From Tenodera sinensis (lineage: Eukaryota; Arthropoda; Insecta; Mantodea; Mantidae): DNA of 64,000 nucleotides. Positions 44,222 through 56,144 of the stretch are shown in pieces; positions within the stretch are counted from its first letter, which is position 1; each line of letters opens with the position of its first letter. Location of the stretch: assembly GCA_030765045.1 (NCBI GenBank), contig CM060963.1:118481735-118545734 (forward strand), written 5' to 3'. Under the pieces are notes generated by a model. The model did not search any database. It saw only the letters and a program-made list of their open reading frames with translations, and was not told where the DNA came from. A program made the position numbers and the translations under genes.

Positions 44222-44933
44222 CTTTAGTCTATTCATTGTTTCATTGATTTAATTCTAGAGTCATAAGCACTGATCTGTCAGACTATGTGCATTATGAACA
44301 AATACACATTTTATGATTTGGATGCAGTGGTGATTTTAATGCTTCTATATATAGTAACAATACCTAAACAGATTTCCCATTACATTGATACTTGAACTTC
44401 TAATTGCTTTGTCTACCAACCAGTTATCTGAAAGGTGAATGCTTATAAATGCTATTAGTTTTGTATTGGTATTTTCTTTACTGAATTTCATCTGTCAGCA
44501 CTAAGGAATGATAACTGTAAATATGTTCAAGTATTGCCTTGTCATTGAATAATAATTATGAGTAGTTTTCACTACACATCGATTTACCAAGAAGGAAGTA
44601 TACAAGTAGGTTATTGCTTTGGAACTATAGTGCCACCAAAATAAGGAAGCCACTTGAAGTACACAAATGCAGCCGTAAGCATGTGACCACAGAGAACACT
44701 CTGATCGGTTCCTGACTGAAGCTCTCTGAGAAAGAAAACTAAATAGATCCATTTTTTAATGTGACCGCTGTTTTCTCTACATTAGCGGTGTTGATGTTAA
44801 GTGGCTTTCTTAGGCAGAGTTATTATAAATGGTAATTCAAGTTACCTGAGTGAACTTGAAAATAAATTGTGTATCTCTGGAGCATGGCTTAACAAGGAAA
44901 ACTGTGGGTGTTTCCTACATGCTCTTATAGCAG

Positions 44934-45060
44934 AAGTTCTCAACCTATGGTATGCGAGCGCTGTAGGGTGATACATAAATATTTTAGCAATAAGAGTAAT
45001 TATAATAACAAACAACTGACAGTTCTATTGTAACTAAACTAAGATTTTTATGATCAAACT
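44934..45060. mobile_element. Possible hAT terminus (Charlie-like)
   Basis: 'cagaagttctcaacctatgg' at about 44,935 resembles the CAGNGGTTCTCAACC ends of hAT elements, with AT-rich non-coding sequence after it. No matching right end could be placed. Confidence 0.35.
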
Positions 45061-45089
45061 GCCTAAGTTTTCAGAGCCTGGGTCATTAA

Positions 45090-45795
45090 ATTTAAAATGA
45101 TTATCCAGGCTTGTGGGCCGTTCAATGCAGGATCCTAAAGAACCACTCTCTTCTATGGGTGCTTACAGAATTCTCTGCTCGTGTGGCTCTGTATATACAG
45201 AAACCATTCAATGCATGATAGATACATGCATTACAGAACATAAGAGGTGCTGCTCTTTGGGACAAACAGAAGAATCTGCAGTTGCGGAACATGCTTTGCT
45301 AGCATCAGAGGAACGTATTATACACAGCTATCCTATCTTCCACTGTTCATTATTATGCCTGTTTAAGTCATGAAGCTATAAAGATTTACAAACATAAAGA
45401 TAACTTCACTAGGAAGGAAGAAGCCAAGTGCCTAAATAAAGCTTAGCATCCAGCACTAAGCAAAGTATGTAAGAAACCTGACCGGAGACAAATCCAAGAT
45501 CAAATGCCAACAACAGCCTCAGTCACGTAAATGCCAGCACATTGACACCAATCATAGGCAGTCCATGCAGCAGCTGAACCAATAAACAAACAATGGACCA
45601 ACTGGAAGCTAATTCCACCCACCCATGCTAAATGTATAAAGCCTGTGAAACCAAAAGGCTCCACATCAGTCATCACTCATCACCGAGACAAGCAAAGTAC
45701 TACAGCCATGGCACTAAAGATGTTTGCTGCAGCTTCAGACAAAACATCTGGAAGGAGTTTTTTCACTAGACCACGGCCCACAAGCCTGTATAATC
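45090..45795 (+). pseudogene. PLE-1-family remnant: GIY-YIG endonuclease and decayed terminus
   Basis: The open block 45,113-45,373 reads 'DPKEPLSSMGAYRILCSCGSVYTETI', aligned with PLE-1 'DPRDPLSSAGVYRIPCSCGAVYIGTT'. The YIG motif is now YTE, so the active site is lost. 'EHKRCCSLGQTEESAVAEHAL' follows. After frameshifts, 'FTRKEEAKCLNKAWHPAL'-type sequence is seen near 45,410-45,460. The 3' part (about 45,530-45,795) is a diverged PLE-1 terminus ending in 'agaccacggcccacaagcc', with a degraded hammerhead near 45,712-45,752. Older than PLE-1 itself. Confidence 0.8.
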
Positions 45796-45934
45796 ATTTT
45801 ATATTTAATAGATTTTATGTTATAGACACATTTTTGTTTGATTATGTACAAAAATAAGAGGGAAGCTCAATTTTAATCCCACAACTATGACAGAACTCCT
45901 CATATATATTTGATCAAAAAACGAGAAACATTTT

Positions 45935-46097
45935 GTAGTCCTTTCAGCTGCAAGACGTATTTACAGTTAAAAATGTATAGTTACAGTATTGGTGAGAAGG
46001 TAGATGAGACTTAAAAATTCAATGCCATACTTAGGATTTGAACATGGATATTCAGAATTCTATGCATTCCTCTAATCAACTGAGTTACTGTGCCAAC
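45935..46097 (-). mobile_element. tRNA-derived SINE, family S3, minus strand
   Basis: On the minus strand the head starts 'ggcacagtaactcagttgat' (A box) with the B box 'gttcaaatcctaag' about 35 bases on, at 46,022-46,096. A body of about 85 bases ends toward 45,935. The head is close to a tRNA in spacing but the stems do not close fully, so I call a SINE or tRNA pseudogene. Confidence 0.6.
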
Positions 46098-46099
46098 AT

Positions 46100-47135
46100 A
46101 TCAATATGATACTAAATTTTCCAGCTGACTTACAGTTTTCCTGTGAAACCACAAAGCATTATCAAATTCATTTCAAGGTAGGTAGCATATTCGAATCACC
46201 ATACTTTAACCTTAACAAAATTAATTTTTAAGACTTTCACAAAACAATCTATTGAACAGGAGTACATGGAACAGTTTTTTCTCCAACAATATCTAATTCT
46301 GTAACATTGCATGCTAGAAATAGCTAAATAAATTATTGGCATTGTTATAAACATAGAGAAATACTTATTAAGGCTCTTATACTACAACATACATTTCCCT
46401 CGTAAAATTTGCCTACTGGTATATCTAAGATCTTGCATTAGGATGAGAACTCCTACTCTCTAGGATACAAATGAACAATAACAAGAGAGCTGCAAATAGA
46501 AGAAATTATGCTTTTTGTTCTAAAAGTCACAGAATAAGAGATTTAAAGGTTTCATGACAAGTACTTCATATGGAGCACCAAAGAAGAATGTATATGAACT
46601 GGGTTGAGTGAAAACATAATAAATATATGATAATGTGAAAGTCCTCTAGACAGTACAAACTAATATATAGTGGTGTTTGCTTCAAATTAAATTGTGAAAA
46701 GTTTTTGTACAATGAAGTTTAATAAATGTAGCCTGTCAGATGAATGCTTATGATTCTAGGGTTAGATTCACTGAAGAGACTAAATATTGAAGATAGTGAA
46801 TACAGCTAATAAAAAGAAATTTATTTGAAATGTAGCATGGGAAAATCCCAAATTAAACCAGCAACTACCAATTCGTTTTTATGAAAGACATGGGCAAAGT
46901 GATTATGATGGACAAAATAAGTAATATGAAAATGAAAATAAGAGAACACTTTCAAATACTAGGTTGCACTTATGCCTGTAAATAAAATTGAATGGCACAT
47001 TCATCCTAAAGCGGTGGTAACGGATTGTTGAACCTAACCCTACATATAGTTCTTGAGGGAAAAATCCAGGAAAAGATGTACCCCAACAGATACATTGGGC
47101 CCCCAAAAAGTTTTGCTTAACCACCTCACTAGTGA
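46100..47135. other. AT-rich stretch, nothing recognised
   Basis: No supported feature. Confidence 0.4.
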
Positions 47136-47137
47136 GA

Positions 47138-47218
47138 GAGAGAGAAACAGAGTGAGAAGGGGGAGACAGAGAGAGGGGGTGGAGAGGGAGAGAGGGGGCG
47201 GGGAGGGGGAGAGGGAGA
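47138..47218. repeat. GA-rich low-complexity tract
   Basis: About 80 bases almost wholly G and A (gagagagaga, ggagggagagagggggc). Arg/Glu-rich open frames across it are artefacts. Confidence 0.9.
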
Positions 47219-47769
47219 TCTTGGGTGGTGAAGCTGTTCTATCCATAGACTGCTCTGATGGTGATTGTAGGAACTTATACATTGGATTGCTTTGGGAAAT
47301 GTTGAAATTGAAGACTCTGTTTTTGTTCATCCATATAAAAATCTGTTCCCATGTTGACAATTCATGCTTTTTTGTAATGTGTTTCAACAATTTTGGTTCC
47401 AAATTCTCCTGTGATTTTTTGTCCAAGATGGGTAGCAATTGCTGATTTTCCTAGATGTTTGTGTTTTATGCATCTAAAATGCTCTTGCCCCTTATTTCTA
47501 AGTTTCCTATACAGATTTGGTCACAATTATAGCATTTTATTTGATAAATTCTGGATTTTTTATCTGAAGTATACAAAGATCAAGTATGTTTTTATGGAGC
47601 TTTTATTAACCAGAGCCAATTTGATTTTGTATTCTCTGAACATTTTCTTGAAGTTTCTGAATGTTTATGGATTTTAAGTGAATTTCGACATTCCTGAAAG
47701 TGATGCATTAAGCAAGTTAATAGAATCACCACCAGAGCAGTCTATGGATAGATCAGCTTTACCACCAAG
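47219..47769 (-). mobile_element. PLE-4: putative Penelope-like remnant between inverted termini
   Basis: Arms of about 48 bases (47,219-47,268 and 47,722-47,769) are inverted copies sharing 'ctatccatagactgctctg'. Minus-strand translation in between gives 'HEHFRCIKHKHLGKSAIATHL', a frame break, and 'MGTDFYMDEQKQ'-like sequence. This resembles the second half of a PLE GIY-YIG domain (xxSAxAxHLxxxxH and the final Glu-containing helix). The GIY and YIG motifs themselves are not readable. Assignment to PLE is inferred from layout and this weak match. Confidence 0.45.
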
Positions 47770-48990
47770 ATCAGACAATGTCTGATTGTTAATGGAGGCA
47801 AATAGACTCTGAAACATGCTCTGGGATATTTAAAAAGTAAGTGTTATTTAGTGTCATAAATTAACTCAGGTTTCACTCTTAATATTGAATCAACTTTTTC
47901 CAAATTAAACTACAGTACATTATACCACTTTAGTATTATTTGAGAAAAGTAAATGTCTATGAGGGCATCAAGAGTAAAGTACGTTATACCCCTTTGTTCC
48001 TGATTCTTCATGTAGGTATGTATTTGGAAGTCTATTCTGCAAATCTGTGAACTGTAAACACATACACAAGCATGCACGCACACTCACACACACTCACACA
48101 CACATGTATATATATATACATACAACTTTTTATTTCTCATAGCAATAATCTATTACTTTATTGGAATTTTAGCTCAGTTCTTATTCAGTAACCATATCAA
48201 ACAGAATATTTTGGACAATATATTCATATGATAGGGTAGCAATTAACTTATTTTTCTCTACTCTTTTCTTTTCTCCACAATAGTAGTTTGTGGATTTGGA
48301 AGGGGTCCTATCTAATTAATTTTGCATTCAAAGCTATGCATTAATATTTTCTCTGCTTGCTCTATGTATCTGCGTTATGTCCATTGCTTATGCACTGTGT
48401 GCAAGTGTGCAAAAGAATCTTTGCTATACTTTCTAATATCTGACTTTCTCTGCCTATAAATTATGATATTGCTGTTATACATTGCCCAATTATTTACAAT
48501 TTGGACAATGTTGATTTTGTCATTTAACTTGGTTGTATTTTTCGAAGTTCAGAACAATTCTTAGTGTTCATCTTCAGAAAATGAGAATTATTTCCTCCTG
48601 TGGAAATTCCACATTCATCTTAGCAGATTTTTTCATGTACAGGATTTGTTCCACTATAGTATAATGTGCAGTACACCAAGTGTGCAAACTGGGTTTACAT
48701 GTACAGATAAAACTGAAAGTATCAAACTTGCTAATGCTGTAAAACAGTACTTGAAACAAATTCCACCATTTAATCAGTCATAAATGTGTGCTGTAGTAAA
48801 TATTTCCTATCCCTTATGGTTTATCGCCTTTATAAGCAAAATGTAAAAAAAAAAAAAAAAAAATAGTGGTCACATTACTGTAGAAGCGAAACAAGAGGGA
48901 ATTATTTGTTGTCACTTTTACCACATGTTAGTCCATCTCTGACCTTTGCTTCAGTAAATGAACCCTTCCATCAGACTCATAGTGCATGCA
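47770..48990. other. AT-rich stretch with two simple repeats
   Basis: Contains an imperfect (CA)n/(TA)n microsatellite at about 48,058-48,122 and a run of about 20 A at 48,845-48,864. No gene recognised. Confidence 0.6.
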
Positions 48991-49029
48991 CTCTGGAGAG
49001 AAAAAGTTAGTTCCTGTTAGTTACCACTC

Positions 49030-49860
49030 TAAGTTGTTGTGTTTCATCATGTTTATGCAGTAGAAACAGCAATCTTGACTGAAAATTCATCAATTGGCAA
49101 CAGATCTTGTGTGAGCCCTGGAGATAGGAATATCACATATGACTGTGTTTGATAGACTAAATAATCACCTGAGAATGAAAAAATTGCATCTTGGTGGGTT
49201 CTCTGGGATTTAACGTAGGCCACTATATGACTCCACTCAAACTCACCCGGAGCATCATGGTGGTGATAGAGATGCCTCACCTTTGATGAAACATGGGCTA
49301 GGTCATATGAACCTCTACTTAAGTGCTAATCCAATGACTGGCGTTACTACGGCTCACCACTCAAAACAGTGATGTGTCACACACCTACAAATGTGAAAGT
49401 TATACTGATTCTTGTATACAACTTTGATGACATCCTAACTCATACCATCCACAAGGACAGAAGGTTAATGCACAGTATTTCCATAATTTTTGGAGAATAT
49501 CCTGAGACTAGTATTATAAAGGAAGTGGGCCCACATGTTTTGCAGAACCCTTCCATCATTTTGCAGGATAATGCTCAGGTGCACACAACACAACTTCTGG
49601 CTGATATGTGCCATAGTGGGGTTGAGAAGTGTTTTTCCATCCACTACATTCATCACTTTAATCCCTGTGATTTTGATTTGAACCCAAAGATGAAGGAACC
49701 ACTTCATGATGTTCCATTCTGGACTGTTCCTGAGCATTAGGGCAGTTCATCAGAAACATCAACAAACAGGAACTGCTACAGGATTACTATGACTTCCACA
49801 TCACTGACAATGTGGAATGTACTGGGTATTATAATGCTGGGTACTAAATTGAAGGACTGT
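49030..49860 (+). pseudogene. Mariner transposase (DD34D type), decayed
   Basis: Translation gives the last two-thirds of a mariner transposase. 'CASWVLWDLT' (before the catalytic domain, about 49,185) leads on. 'TFDETWARSYEPLL' (first Asp, about 49,278-49,318) and 'NDWRYYGSPLKT' follow, then 'NVKVILILVYN'. 'IILQDNAQVHT' (second Asp, about 49,556-49,588) and 'HFNPCDFDLNPKMKEPLHDVPF' (third Asp, about 49,656-49,715) complete the core. All three catalytic Asp are kept, with about 33 residues between the last two. 'INKNGLLQDYYD' ends it. One open block covers 49,369-49,740. Stops and a frameshift upstream and downstream inactivate it. It belongs to a different mariner lineage from the copy at 18.2 kb. 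Confidence 0.85.
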
Positions 49861-50477
49861 AGAGGTTTACAGATATTTCACTTTTATAATAATAATAAAT
49901 AAGCATACTAGTAATAAATAAGTGGTTGCCACTATTAAAGTTACAGCCAAAGTATAATTTCAGAGAATGGAGTAATGCTCACAGGCAGTTCAGAAAAATT
50001 CAAAATATTGTGATGCAACTATGACCCAAGGACATGGAAGGTAACCGACCAGCTGGAAATTTGAAGAGATAAGGAGCCAAAAGAGTGCTATCACTAAATA
50101 TAAATTCCAGAAGCACTATTGAGATATAACAGGAATGTTTTGAGTAGTTCTCATCCCAACTCTATTAAAACTCCAATGGCTATATGTTGATGAGCATGCT
50201 CATGACAGTGAGTTAGTGAGTGCATTCTAATGCAACTTAAAGTGCTAGTAACTCACAGCAATGTAACAGTCAGGGTCTGGCAGTAGTAGTGTGCACAGTG
50301 TGTGCTGTGATCAGAGATCTTGTGTTCATTACCCCAATGAATGAAGTGGAAGAAGAAGTTGGCTCGCACATGTTTCATTGCACCACTACATCATGAAGAA
50401 AAGTGAACTGAATTAAATCACATTAGTGCATTGACAATGAAAACTGATCATATAACAGATTTTATCCGTCATGCCAA
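49861..50477. other. AT-rich stretch, nothing recognised
   Basis: No supported feature. Confidence 0.4.
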
Positions 50478-50640
50478 AATCGCAAATATAATAATTAGGG
50501 CCCAGAACTTCATACCCTAAAGACCTACCAAATATGCATGCGTATATGCTTTTTAATTTTTTTAGCACTTTGTAGTAAGTACATTTAAGTACATTGCTCT
50601 TAAAACCTCAAAATATGCCAAAAAATATGTGCTGTTATAT
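50478..50640. repeat. Dispersed repeat, 'ATTAGGGCCC' family, copy 1
   Basis: Begins 'attagggcccagaacttc' and continues into TGCATAT-rich sequence ('aaatatgcatgcgtatatgc'). The segment at 56,145-56,650 begins 'attagggcccggatttgtat' and has the same TGCATATTTT-rich character. I think these are ends of one DNA-transposon family, possibly hAT, but boundaries are uncertain. Confidence 0.4.
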
Positions 50641-51264
50641 TGAAGGACTTAGATGTTTATAAACAAGGTTTTTGGAAATTATACTATTAATTTTCTTTTA
50701 TATTTTCTGTCTTGTATTATCAACATTCTAGCTTACATATTTTTTCTTCAAAAATAATAATGATTTATTTAAGGGAACTCCTACAGCTTCCATTACCATG
50801 ATAGCTATTGGTAAGAATGAAAATAAGATTATCATTTAACTCATGGATTGATAGAATATTTTAAACTGTTTCTATTGATACAGTGTCCTTTGAGTGCAAT
50901 GAATTAACAAATGCTTTGATATTATCTGTGCTGAGATTGCATCCAGGTATGTTTTCCATCAAGTTAAAACTGACACACATTGAAGTGACATACTAAGTAT
51001 TGTTGATCTGAACAATTGTACTCTCAAGGGGCTTTAACATTTTCTTTGCAGAGGCCACAAATTGACCTAAAAGTTGTGAATAATTATGTACCATCTCAGC
51101 AATACAATGAAAAACATGTACTAAATATGTTACTAAATTAAGTTAGCAAAAGTACCTTACAGTATTTGCCCTGATTTTATTATATACCTATCTGCCTTTT
51201 TTACAAATAAAATTGCCAGTCATATTTAATACTAGACACCATAATAAGGAGTCCATTATGTTAC
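50641..51264. other. AT-rich stretch, nothing recognised
   Basis: No supported feature. Confidence 0.4.
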
Positions 51265-51268
51265 ACTG

Positions 51269-51860
51269 TTAGTGGCCAGTAGTTCACATACATTGAGCAG
51301 GATGATTCAGATGGTAATGTCCATGGCCCACAAGGAGGTTGCAATTCAATCCTTTTCTGACCCTCAGTTCTCTTCAGAGGTTTCCCTACATCACCAGGTG
51401 AATGTTGGGAAGCATTTCCATATCCTCCAAATTTCCTGTCCCTCCATTTTGTTACATAAATCATTTCATTTAACCCTTCCTCCCGTTAGGTTTCTTTCAG
51501 GGTTGGAAGCATTGGTGAGCATTGCAGCAAATGCACTTTGGGAATCTCGTCCCCCAGAATGGAAGAGAGCCACTGGTTTCCAGGCCCTTCATGGGATGGT
51601 ACAAGCTGGAGGGGTAGGGGAGCTAAGCCAGCCTTTGTAGGGGTGTTTCTAACTGGAAAAATGTAGGATCCTGTCACCTGCTCTTTCGTGGCAACATTCT
51701 GGCCACCCTTAGGATCCATTTGCCTCATCCATCCTCCTGGGATGTACCCCATTAGGGGCATAGGCACAAAAGATCGCCTTTCAGTCGAGGTGCTAAAGTC
51801 CCCCTCCACAAGTTGTCTTTGAGTCAAGGGATAAAGTAGGGTCCTCTGCTCTTTATTTAT
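51269..51860 (+). repeat. Possible SINE (family S4) followed by a GC-richer unassigned repeat
   Basis: 51,269-51,345 has a weak tRNA-like A box and a B box-like 'ggttgcaattcaatcc'. The body to about 51,490 follows the pattern of insect SINEs. The next 370 bases (to 51,860) are GC-richer than the surroundings and look repetitive, but I do not recognise them. Open frames on both strands there show no family resemblance. Confidence 0.4.
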
Positions 51861-51988
51861 ATACAATATTGCTGCCAATTTTATGACACGTAAAAAAGCA
51901 AGCTATAAACTCATTAAAATATGTAGTATAGGCATTAAAACGTTTTAAATATGATGCATTTATCAAAATCTCACATGCATGCATGTAT

Positions 51989-52004
51989 GCACACACACAC
52001 ACAC

Positions 52005-52059
<55 letters not shown>

Positions 52060-52061
52060 CA

Positions 52062-52103
<42 letters not shown>

Positions 52104-52120
52104 CACACACACACACACAC
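51989..52120. repeat. Compound microsatellite (CA)n-(ACAG)n-(CA)n
   Basis: A CA run, about 12 ACAG units (52,007-52,058), and a second CA run with single substitutions. Apparent Cys/Val and Thr/His ORFs are artefacts. Confidence 0.97.
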
Positions 52121-52857
52121 TTGTGCACACTCTTTCCTTCCTCTAAAAAACATATATTTTATTTTATTCAGGGTGCCTCAAACCAATTTCTGGCAAAATT
52201 TGATTTGAATTTTTGGGCCAAATGTAAAACTTCTTCTGCCTTAGATAAACAGTAAGGAAAGTAAAAATCTACTTTGTGGAACTATATACAACATTGTGAG
52301 ATAAACTCACTAGATTTGAGGTAGATATGATTTGACTTCACTACAATTTTAAAGGAGCAATTCTGATTACTTACATTCCATTCACTTTATATCTTAAAGC
52401 ACATGAAAATTAGAGAATTGCACTTAATACCTCACTCACTTTAGATATTTCAAGATTTGAGATATCATCCCCATTATTGTCAGTGTAGCTTAAAGTTGGT
52501 CCAGTTTCTTGATCACCACCATGATTTTGGTACACATCAGCAGTAATCTCTTCATCCTTTAGTTCCCCGTTCCCCACAAAGTAAAAACCAGATACCAAAC
52601 CTTTTTATTTGTACCTCTTATTTGTTGTTTTGACATTGTAGCGTTGAAAGTTACTGACTCTTCCAGCAAACATGTTTGTCTTTTTTGTTTCCATGGCCGA
52701 AAGCTGCATCAGTTTGTCAACACAGATAAGGAAAATATGCTTCTAGTTTCTTTTAAGATCATGTATGCCGTATACTCATAATTACACATGACTCTGTTGT
52801 ATTTCACTGAAATTGAATACTTATGTACTGAACTCAGTTTAAATGTAGAAAGAAATA
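52121..52857. other. AT-rich stretch, nothing recognised
   Basis: No supported feature. The small open frame at 52,410-52,598 (minus) has no family resemblance. Confidence 0.4.
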
Positions 52858-52908
52858 TCTTCCGGGCTGTTATGCCGTGGTCACGCTGGCCGTGAAAGCC
52901 TACGTAGC
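52858..52908 (-). repeat. Solo scrap of a PLE-1-type terminus
   Basis: Reads 'cttccgggctgttatgccgt', then 'ggccgtgaaagcctacgta'. It matches the outer edge of PLE-1 (31,811-31,875, inverse) but lacks the 35-40 bases that separate these blocks there. Only the extreme end is present, with no endonuclease or hammerhead. Confidence 0.65.
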
Positions 52909-53350
52909 TTTATCAGTTTAAATGCATTACGTAAACATAAAGTTCTATTAACAAGTCTTTAAATTGCATTTTGCTGGGACCTACAATAATTTATATATGA
53001 ATATGAGTTACTTAGGACTGTGTTACATGTAAAGCAGGTTCTACTGGATATACTTTTCATGAATTTTAATGCTTTTTTAAATAAATTCTTTAACTTCAAG
53101 TTGAGTTGGCATCAAGGAATGTTTATAAATCTAAAATGCTTTAGACTGAGAATTTTATTTAGTTAACTATTTTATTTTTTGTTTACTAAGCCACTTGTAT
53201 TGCTGCCTTTAACTTCACTACATTGATGGCAACCACAGAACCCAGTATTACTATCTCTCACATTATGTACTTTGGAAGACTTTAGGCTTGAAGTGCAGAG
53301 AGTGGGGCTGTTGCACTGGCTTGAAGAGTGGTGAGCTCTCCACAGTAATA
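52909..53350. other. AT-rich stretch, nothing recognised
   Basis: No supported feature. Confidence 0.35.
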
Positions 53351-53354
53351 AGCT

Positions 53355-53545
53355 TAGAGAAGTGAAAGAATTTCCGATAAACTGGGTAACTTCCTCTTGC
53401 ATATCTCATTGCAAGGAGGTTAACTTGGCTTGGTTGCAAATTGGCCACTGCAATTTTTCATATGGTTTCCTTTTTAAGTGGGACCCTGCTCCTCTTTGTC
53501 TGCTATGCGACAACCTTTGTCAGTCCATTACATGCTGTTGGAGTG
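53355..53545 (+). pseudogene. LINE ORF2 C-terminal fragment (third LINE family)
   Basis: The open frame 53,362-53,556 reads 'LAWLQIGHCNFSYGFLF', 'DPAPLCLLCDN' and, after change, 'LCQSITCCWS'. It matches the LINE/RNase H C-terminus LxRLRIGHTxLTHGxL...PxCxxCxxxLTVEHxLxxC. The second half of the knuckle has lost its pattern through a frameshift. It differs from LINE-R and LINE-H. The rest of the LINE is not nearby, so this is an isolated 3' scrap. Confidence 0.75.
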
Positions 53546-53556
53546 TTTCTCCTTAG

Positions 53557-54175
53557 CACACCTCCAAAGTTCTCTGCAGCTCCTGTGAGCCTTGCAGAGG
53601 TCTTGACAAGCAGTCAAAAGGGTTTTAAGTTTTTAGCAGAGATTAATATATGTTTGAGAATCTGAAATCTTAGATATCTAATTTTTATACTCTTTTGACA
53701 TCTTTGTCACTTTGCTTTGGTTCTTGATTTTGCCTCTCTGTTTTGTATATTCATGTATATTTATTTTCCTTCTTACTATAAATTGTATTTTATATTAAAG
53801 TTTATATCTGGCTTTTGCCATGAGTTGTCTTTTAAGGGTGCTTAAAAGTTGAATGTCCTTAAATCTACATCTCCTCTTCCTCTAACCTCACTGGCCATAT
53901 TGATAGCTTTGCTATACCTTTGTATTAGGACTTTAATTTTAGGTTTTAATTCTATATGAATGTGAAAATTATTTGCAACACTCTGACAATCATACTTCCA
54001 CATTCTGTGGCAGTTAAGGAGCGATTGTAATGAATATGAATTTATTGAGTACTAAAGCATATACATGTTGGGCTGCCCATGAACATGGGCCCTAGCCCCT
54101 CTGTCATGAGACAACCCTCTGTAATCCTCTACATATAATGTTTTGTGTGCTGTTTACTCTTCGACAACAGTTAAT
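53557..54175. other. AT-rich stretch, nothing recognised
   Basis: No supported feature. Confidence 0.35.
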
Positions 54176-54179
54176 TAAC

Positions 54180-55790
54180 TTTGTTCAAACCTGTCTTTTT
54201 AACTTTTGTCTTTTTGACTCTCTTATTTTCACCAAATTCTCTCATACTTTCTTTCTCTGACATCATTAATATTTCTGATTACCCATTTCATTCTAAAATT
54301 TATTTTTCCCCTCATTTTTCTTATGTATCCTGGTTAATAATTTCCTACACTTCACTTATTCACCTTCCTCTTAGATCTATATCACTTCCACTTTCTTTCC
54401 TCACTTGATTTTCATTTTTTTAAAGTGCTTAGTTGACATTAACCCTAGACTCTTATTTCCATCCCTTCTACTACCCTTGAACACAGTTCACTTGATTACT
54501 TATTCTTGCTTGTCATACAGTGTGAAGCACCATTTTCTTCCCTTTTTTCCTTCTGCTTCTTATGTATTAAAACCTGCTCATTATCTGATATCCACTTTTT
54601 GGTTTAATATCTTTCCAAATTCGAGCTGAACTTTTCTGCTCTCCCTTTTGTAGTTCAATCTACCCACATACGTAATGCCTTTCTCACTGTCCTCCCATTC
54701 CACTTGGTCATACTCCGCTTCTTCTTGTTTACCTGGTTTATTTCTACTTGACTTTGGAATTACTCCTTTGTTGTTTAAGTAATTTGCATTAGCTTGTTTT
54801 TCTGTACTCGCACTATCTAGTATCCCTCATAACATGTTCAATTCCCCTCTGCCATCTTTTTTTTCCATCGAATTTTTGTCACCAATCATAGCTTCTTTCT
54901 TCTCCTTCTTCTCTGTTATCTTGTCACTTGCTAATTTCCTCTCCTTTTCCTCTCTAGCATCTGTCCTTGAGTTGATGAAACTTTTCTCTCTTGGCAATTC
55001 TTCGAAATGTGATACAACTGACTTATTAATTTTCTTTGTTTCCTGACTTGTCACTTCTTGAATTTCTGCTACTATGTGTGTTAACTCATTCTTTTCCTCA
55101 GCAATTTGTCCATCTGCCTATAGTTTTAAACCTCTGTGTCCCCTCACTTTTTGCTCATCTTCTGTTTTCTATTAATTACTTCATTTGCTGCCTTGGTCAT
55201 ATGATAAGTCTTTGTTGATAAAGATGTTTGCTCCTTTAAATTTTTTTGCGTGTTTTAGTAAGCTGAGGTTTGCATGTGTACTTGTAAATTTTGCTAGAAT
55301 GTTCCTTCTTCCCTTTCTTCTTCCAAATCTAAATGCTTCACGTATTTCATAGTTACTAGTGGTCATCTGTAACTTCTTCCCCAATACTTCCTTTATCTCT
55401 TCCCTTGGATCAAAGCTTGTCCTTTCTTCTATTCCAAAAAATAGCAAATTATGTTTCCTACTACTATCCTCCCATTTTCCCATTTTTTTCTTTGATGTTT
55501 TATAGTTCTTTTATTGTTTCTATATTTTTAGGTATTTCCTCTTCTTCCTCAACTACTTCTCTTCCTTCATTTCCCTCTGCCCTGCCTTCCATTACTAATA
55601 TTTTTCCTACTCCACCCAGCTCTGCTATCGTTTCGTCTGTAGTATCTTTGCTGGCCATGTCCTTTGTGTCCTTTTTCCTCTTACTCATGGGAGTGTTCTC
55701 AGCATACATCTGCACTCTCTCGTTAACTCAGTACTCCCCGATTGTAATGAAAGAAAGATTCTACATCCTAACTGGAAGTTGAAGCTGGCA
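54180..55790 (-). mobile_element. LINE 5' region with ORF1-like coding, minus strand
   Basis: The plus strand is pyrimidine-rich throughout, and the minus strand has several Lys/Glu-rich open pieces in succession (55,715-55,500, 55,483-55,181, 55,054-54,827). This is what a decayed LINE ORF1 looks like. Downstream on the minus strand, to 54,180, the Lys-rich character continues without readable endonuclease motifs. It may be the ORF1 half of LINE-H or a relative, but I cannot link them. Confidence 0.55.
55181..55483 (-). pseudogene. LINE ORF1 RNA-binding domain fragment
   Basis: The 100-codon open piece reads 'SRKHNLLFFGIEE', 'IREAFRFGRRKGRRNILAKF' and 'KFKGANIFINKDLS'. This is the pattern of the ORF1 domain in L1-like and related LINEs (RxxNLLIFGIPE, IxxAxRxGRxxGxRPILVKF, LKGxxIFINEDLS). 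ORF1 proteins coat the LINE RNA. The preceding piece (55,715-55,500), separated by a frameshift, is an acidic N-terminal segment with a run of Glu. The following piece is Lys/Glu-rich. Confidence 0.7.
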
Positions 55791-56130
55791 TCCCTGGTAT
55801 GAGTGAGTGTGTAAGTGTGTGGGTTAATGAGGTTGATGAGGTCATTTGGGCCCACCCTGGCATAAGAACTTGGACAAATGATCATTTGACTGCAGAGACA
55901 ATCAGTACTTTGCTGTACATTTTAGCATATGAGAAAATGTATGCTAATGAAGTATGCCATAAAACAAAAGTTTGAATAAGTTGTTTCTTACCTGAATCAG
56001 TAAATTATGTACCTACACATTTATGCATTACAAACTTTTGTGCAAAAGAATTTGTACCAGTTTCAGTAAGTTAAAATATATATAACAAACGGTGTATAGT
56101 GAGCTTAAAACAAACTATATTTAAAAAAAA
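55791..56130. other. Unassigned
   Basis: No supported feature. Confidence 0.35.
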
Positions 56131-56144
56131 GGTAATGTACAAGG

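Noticed and set aside
46022..46096. Functional tRNA gene on the minus strand
   Set aside because: A and B boxes are present, but the arms do not close and a SINE-like body follows.
47053..47445. Arg/Glu-rich protein on the plus strand
   Set aside because: The frame crosses the GA-rich tract and shadows a PLE-like remnant on the other strand.
51486..51878. 130-codon minus-strand ORF in a GC-richer patch
   Set aside because: No recognisable domain and an equally long overlapping plus-strand frame; more likely repeat DNA. A profile search would settle it.
51853..52255. Cys/Val-rich and Thr/His-rich ORFs
   Set aside because: They are translations of the CA/ACAG microsatellite.
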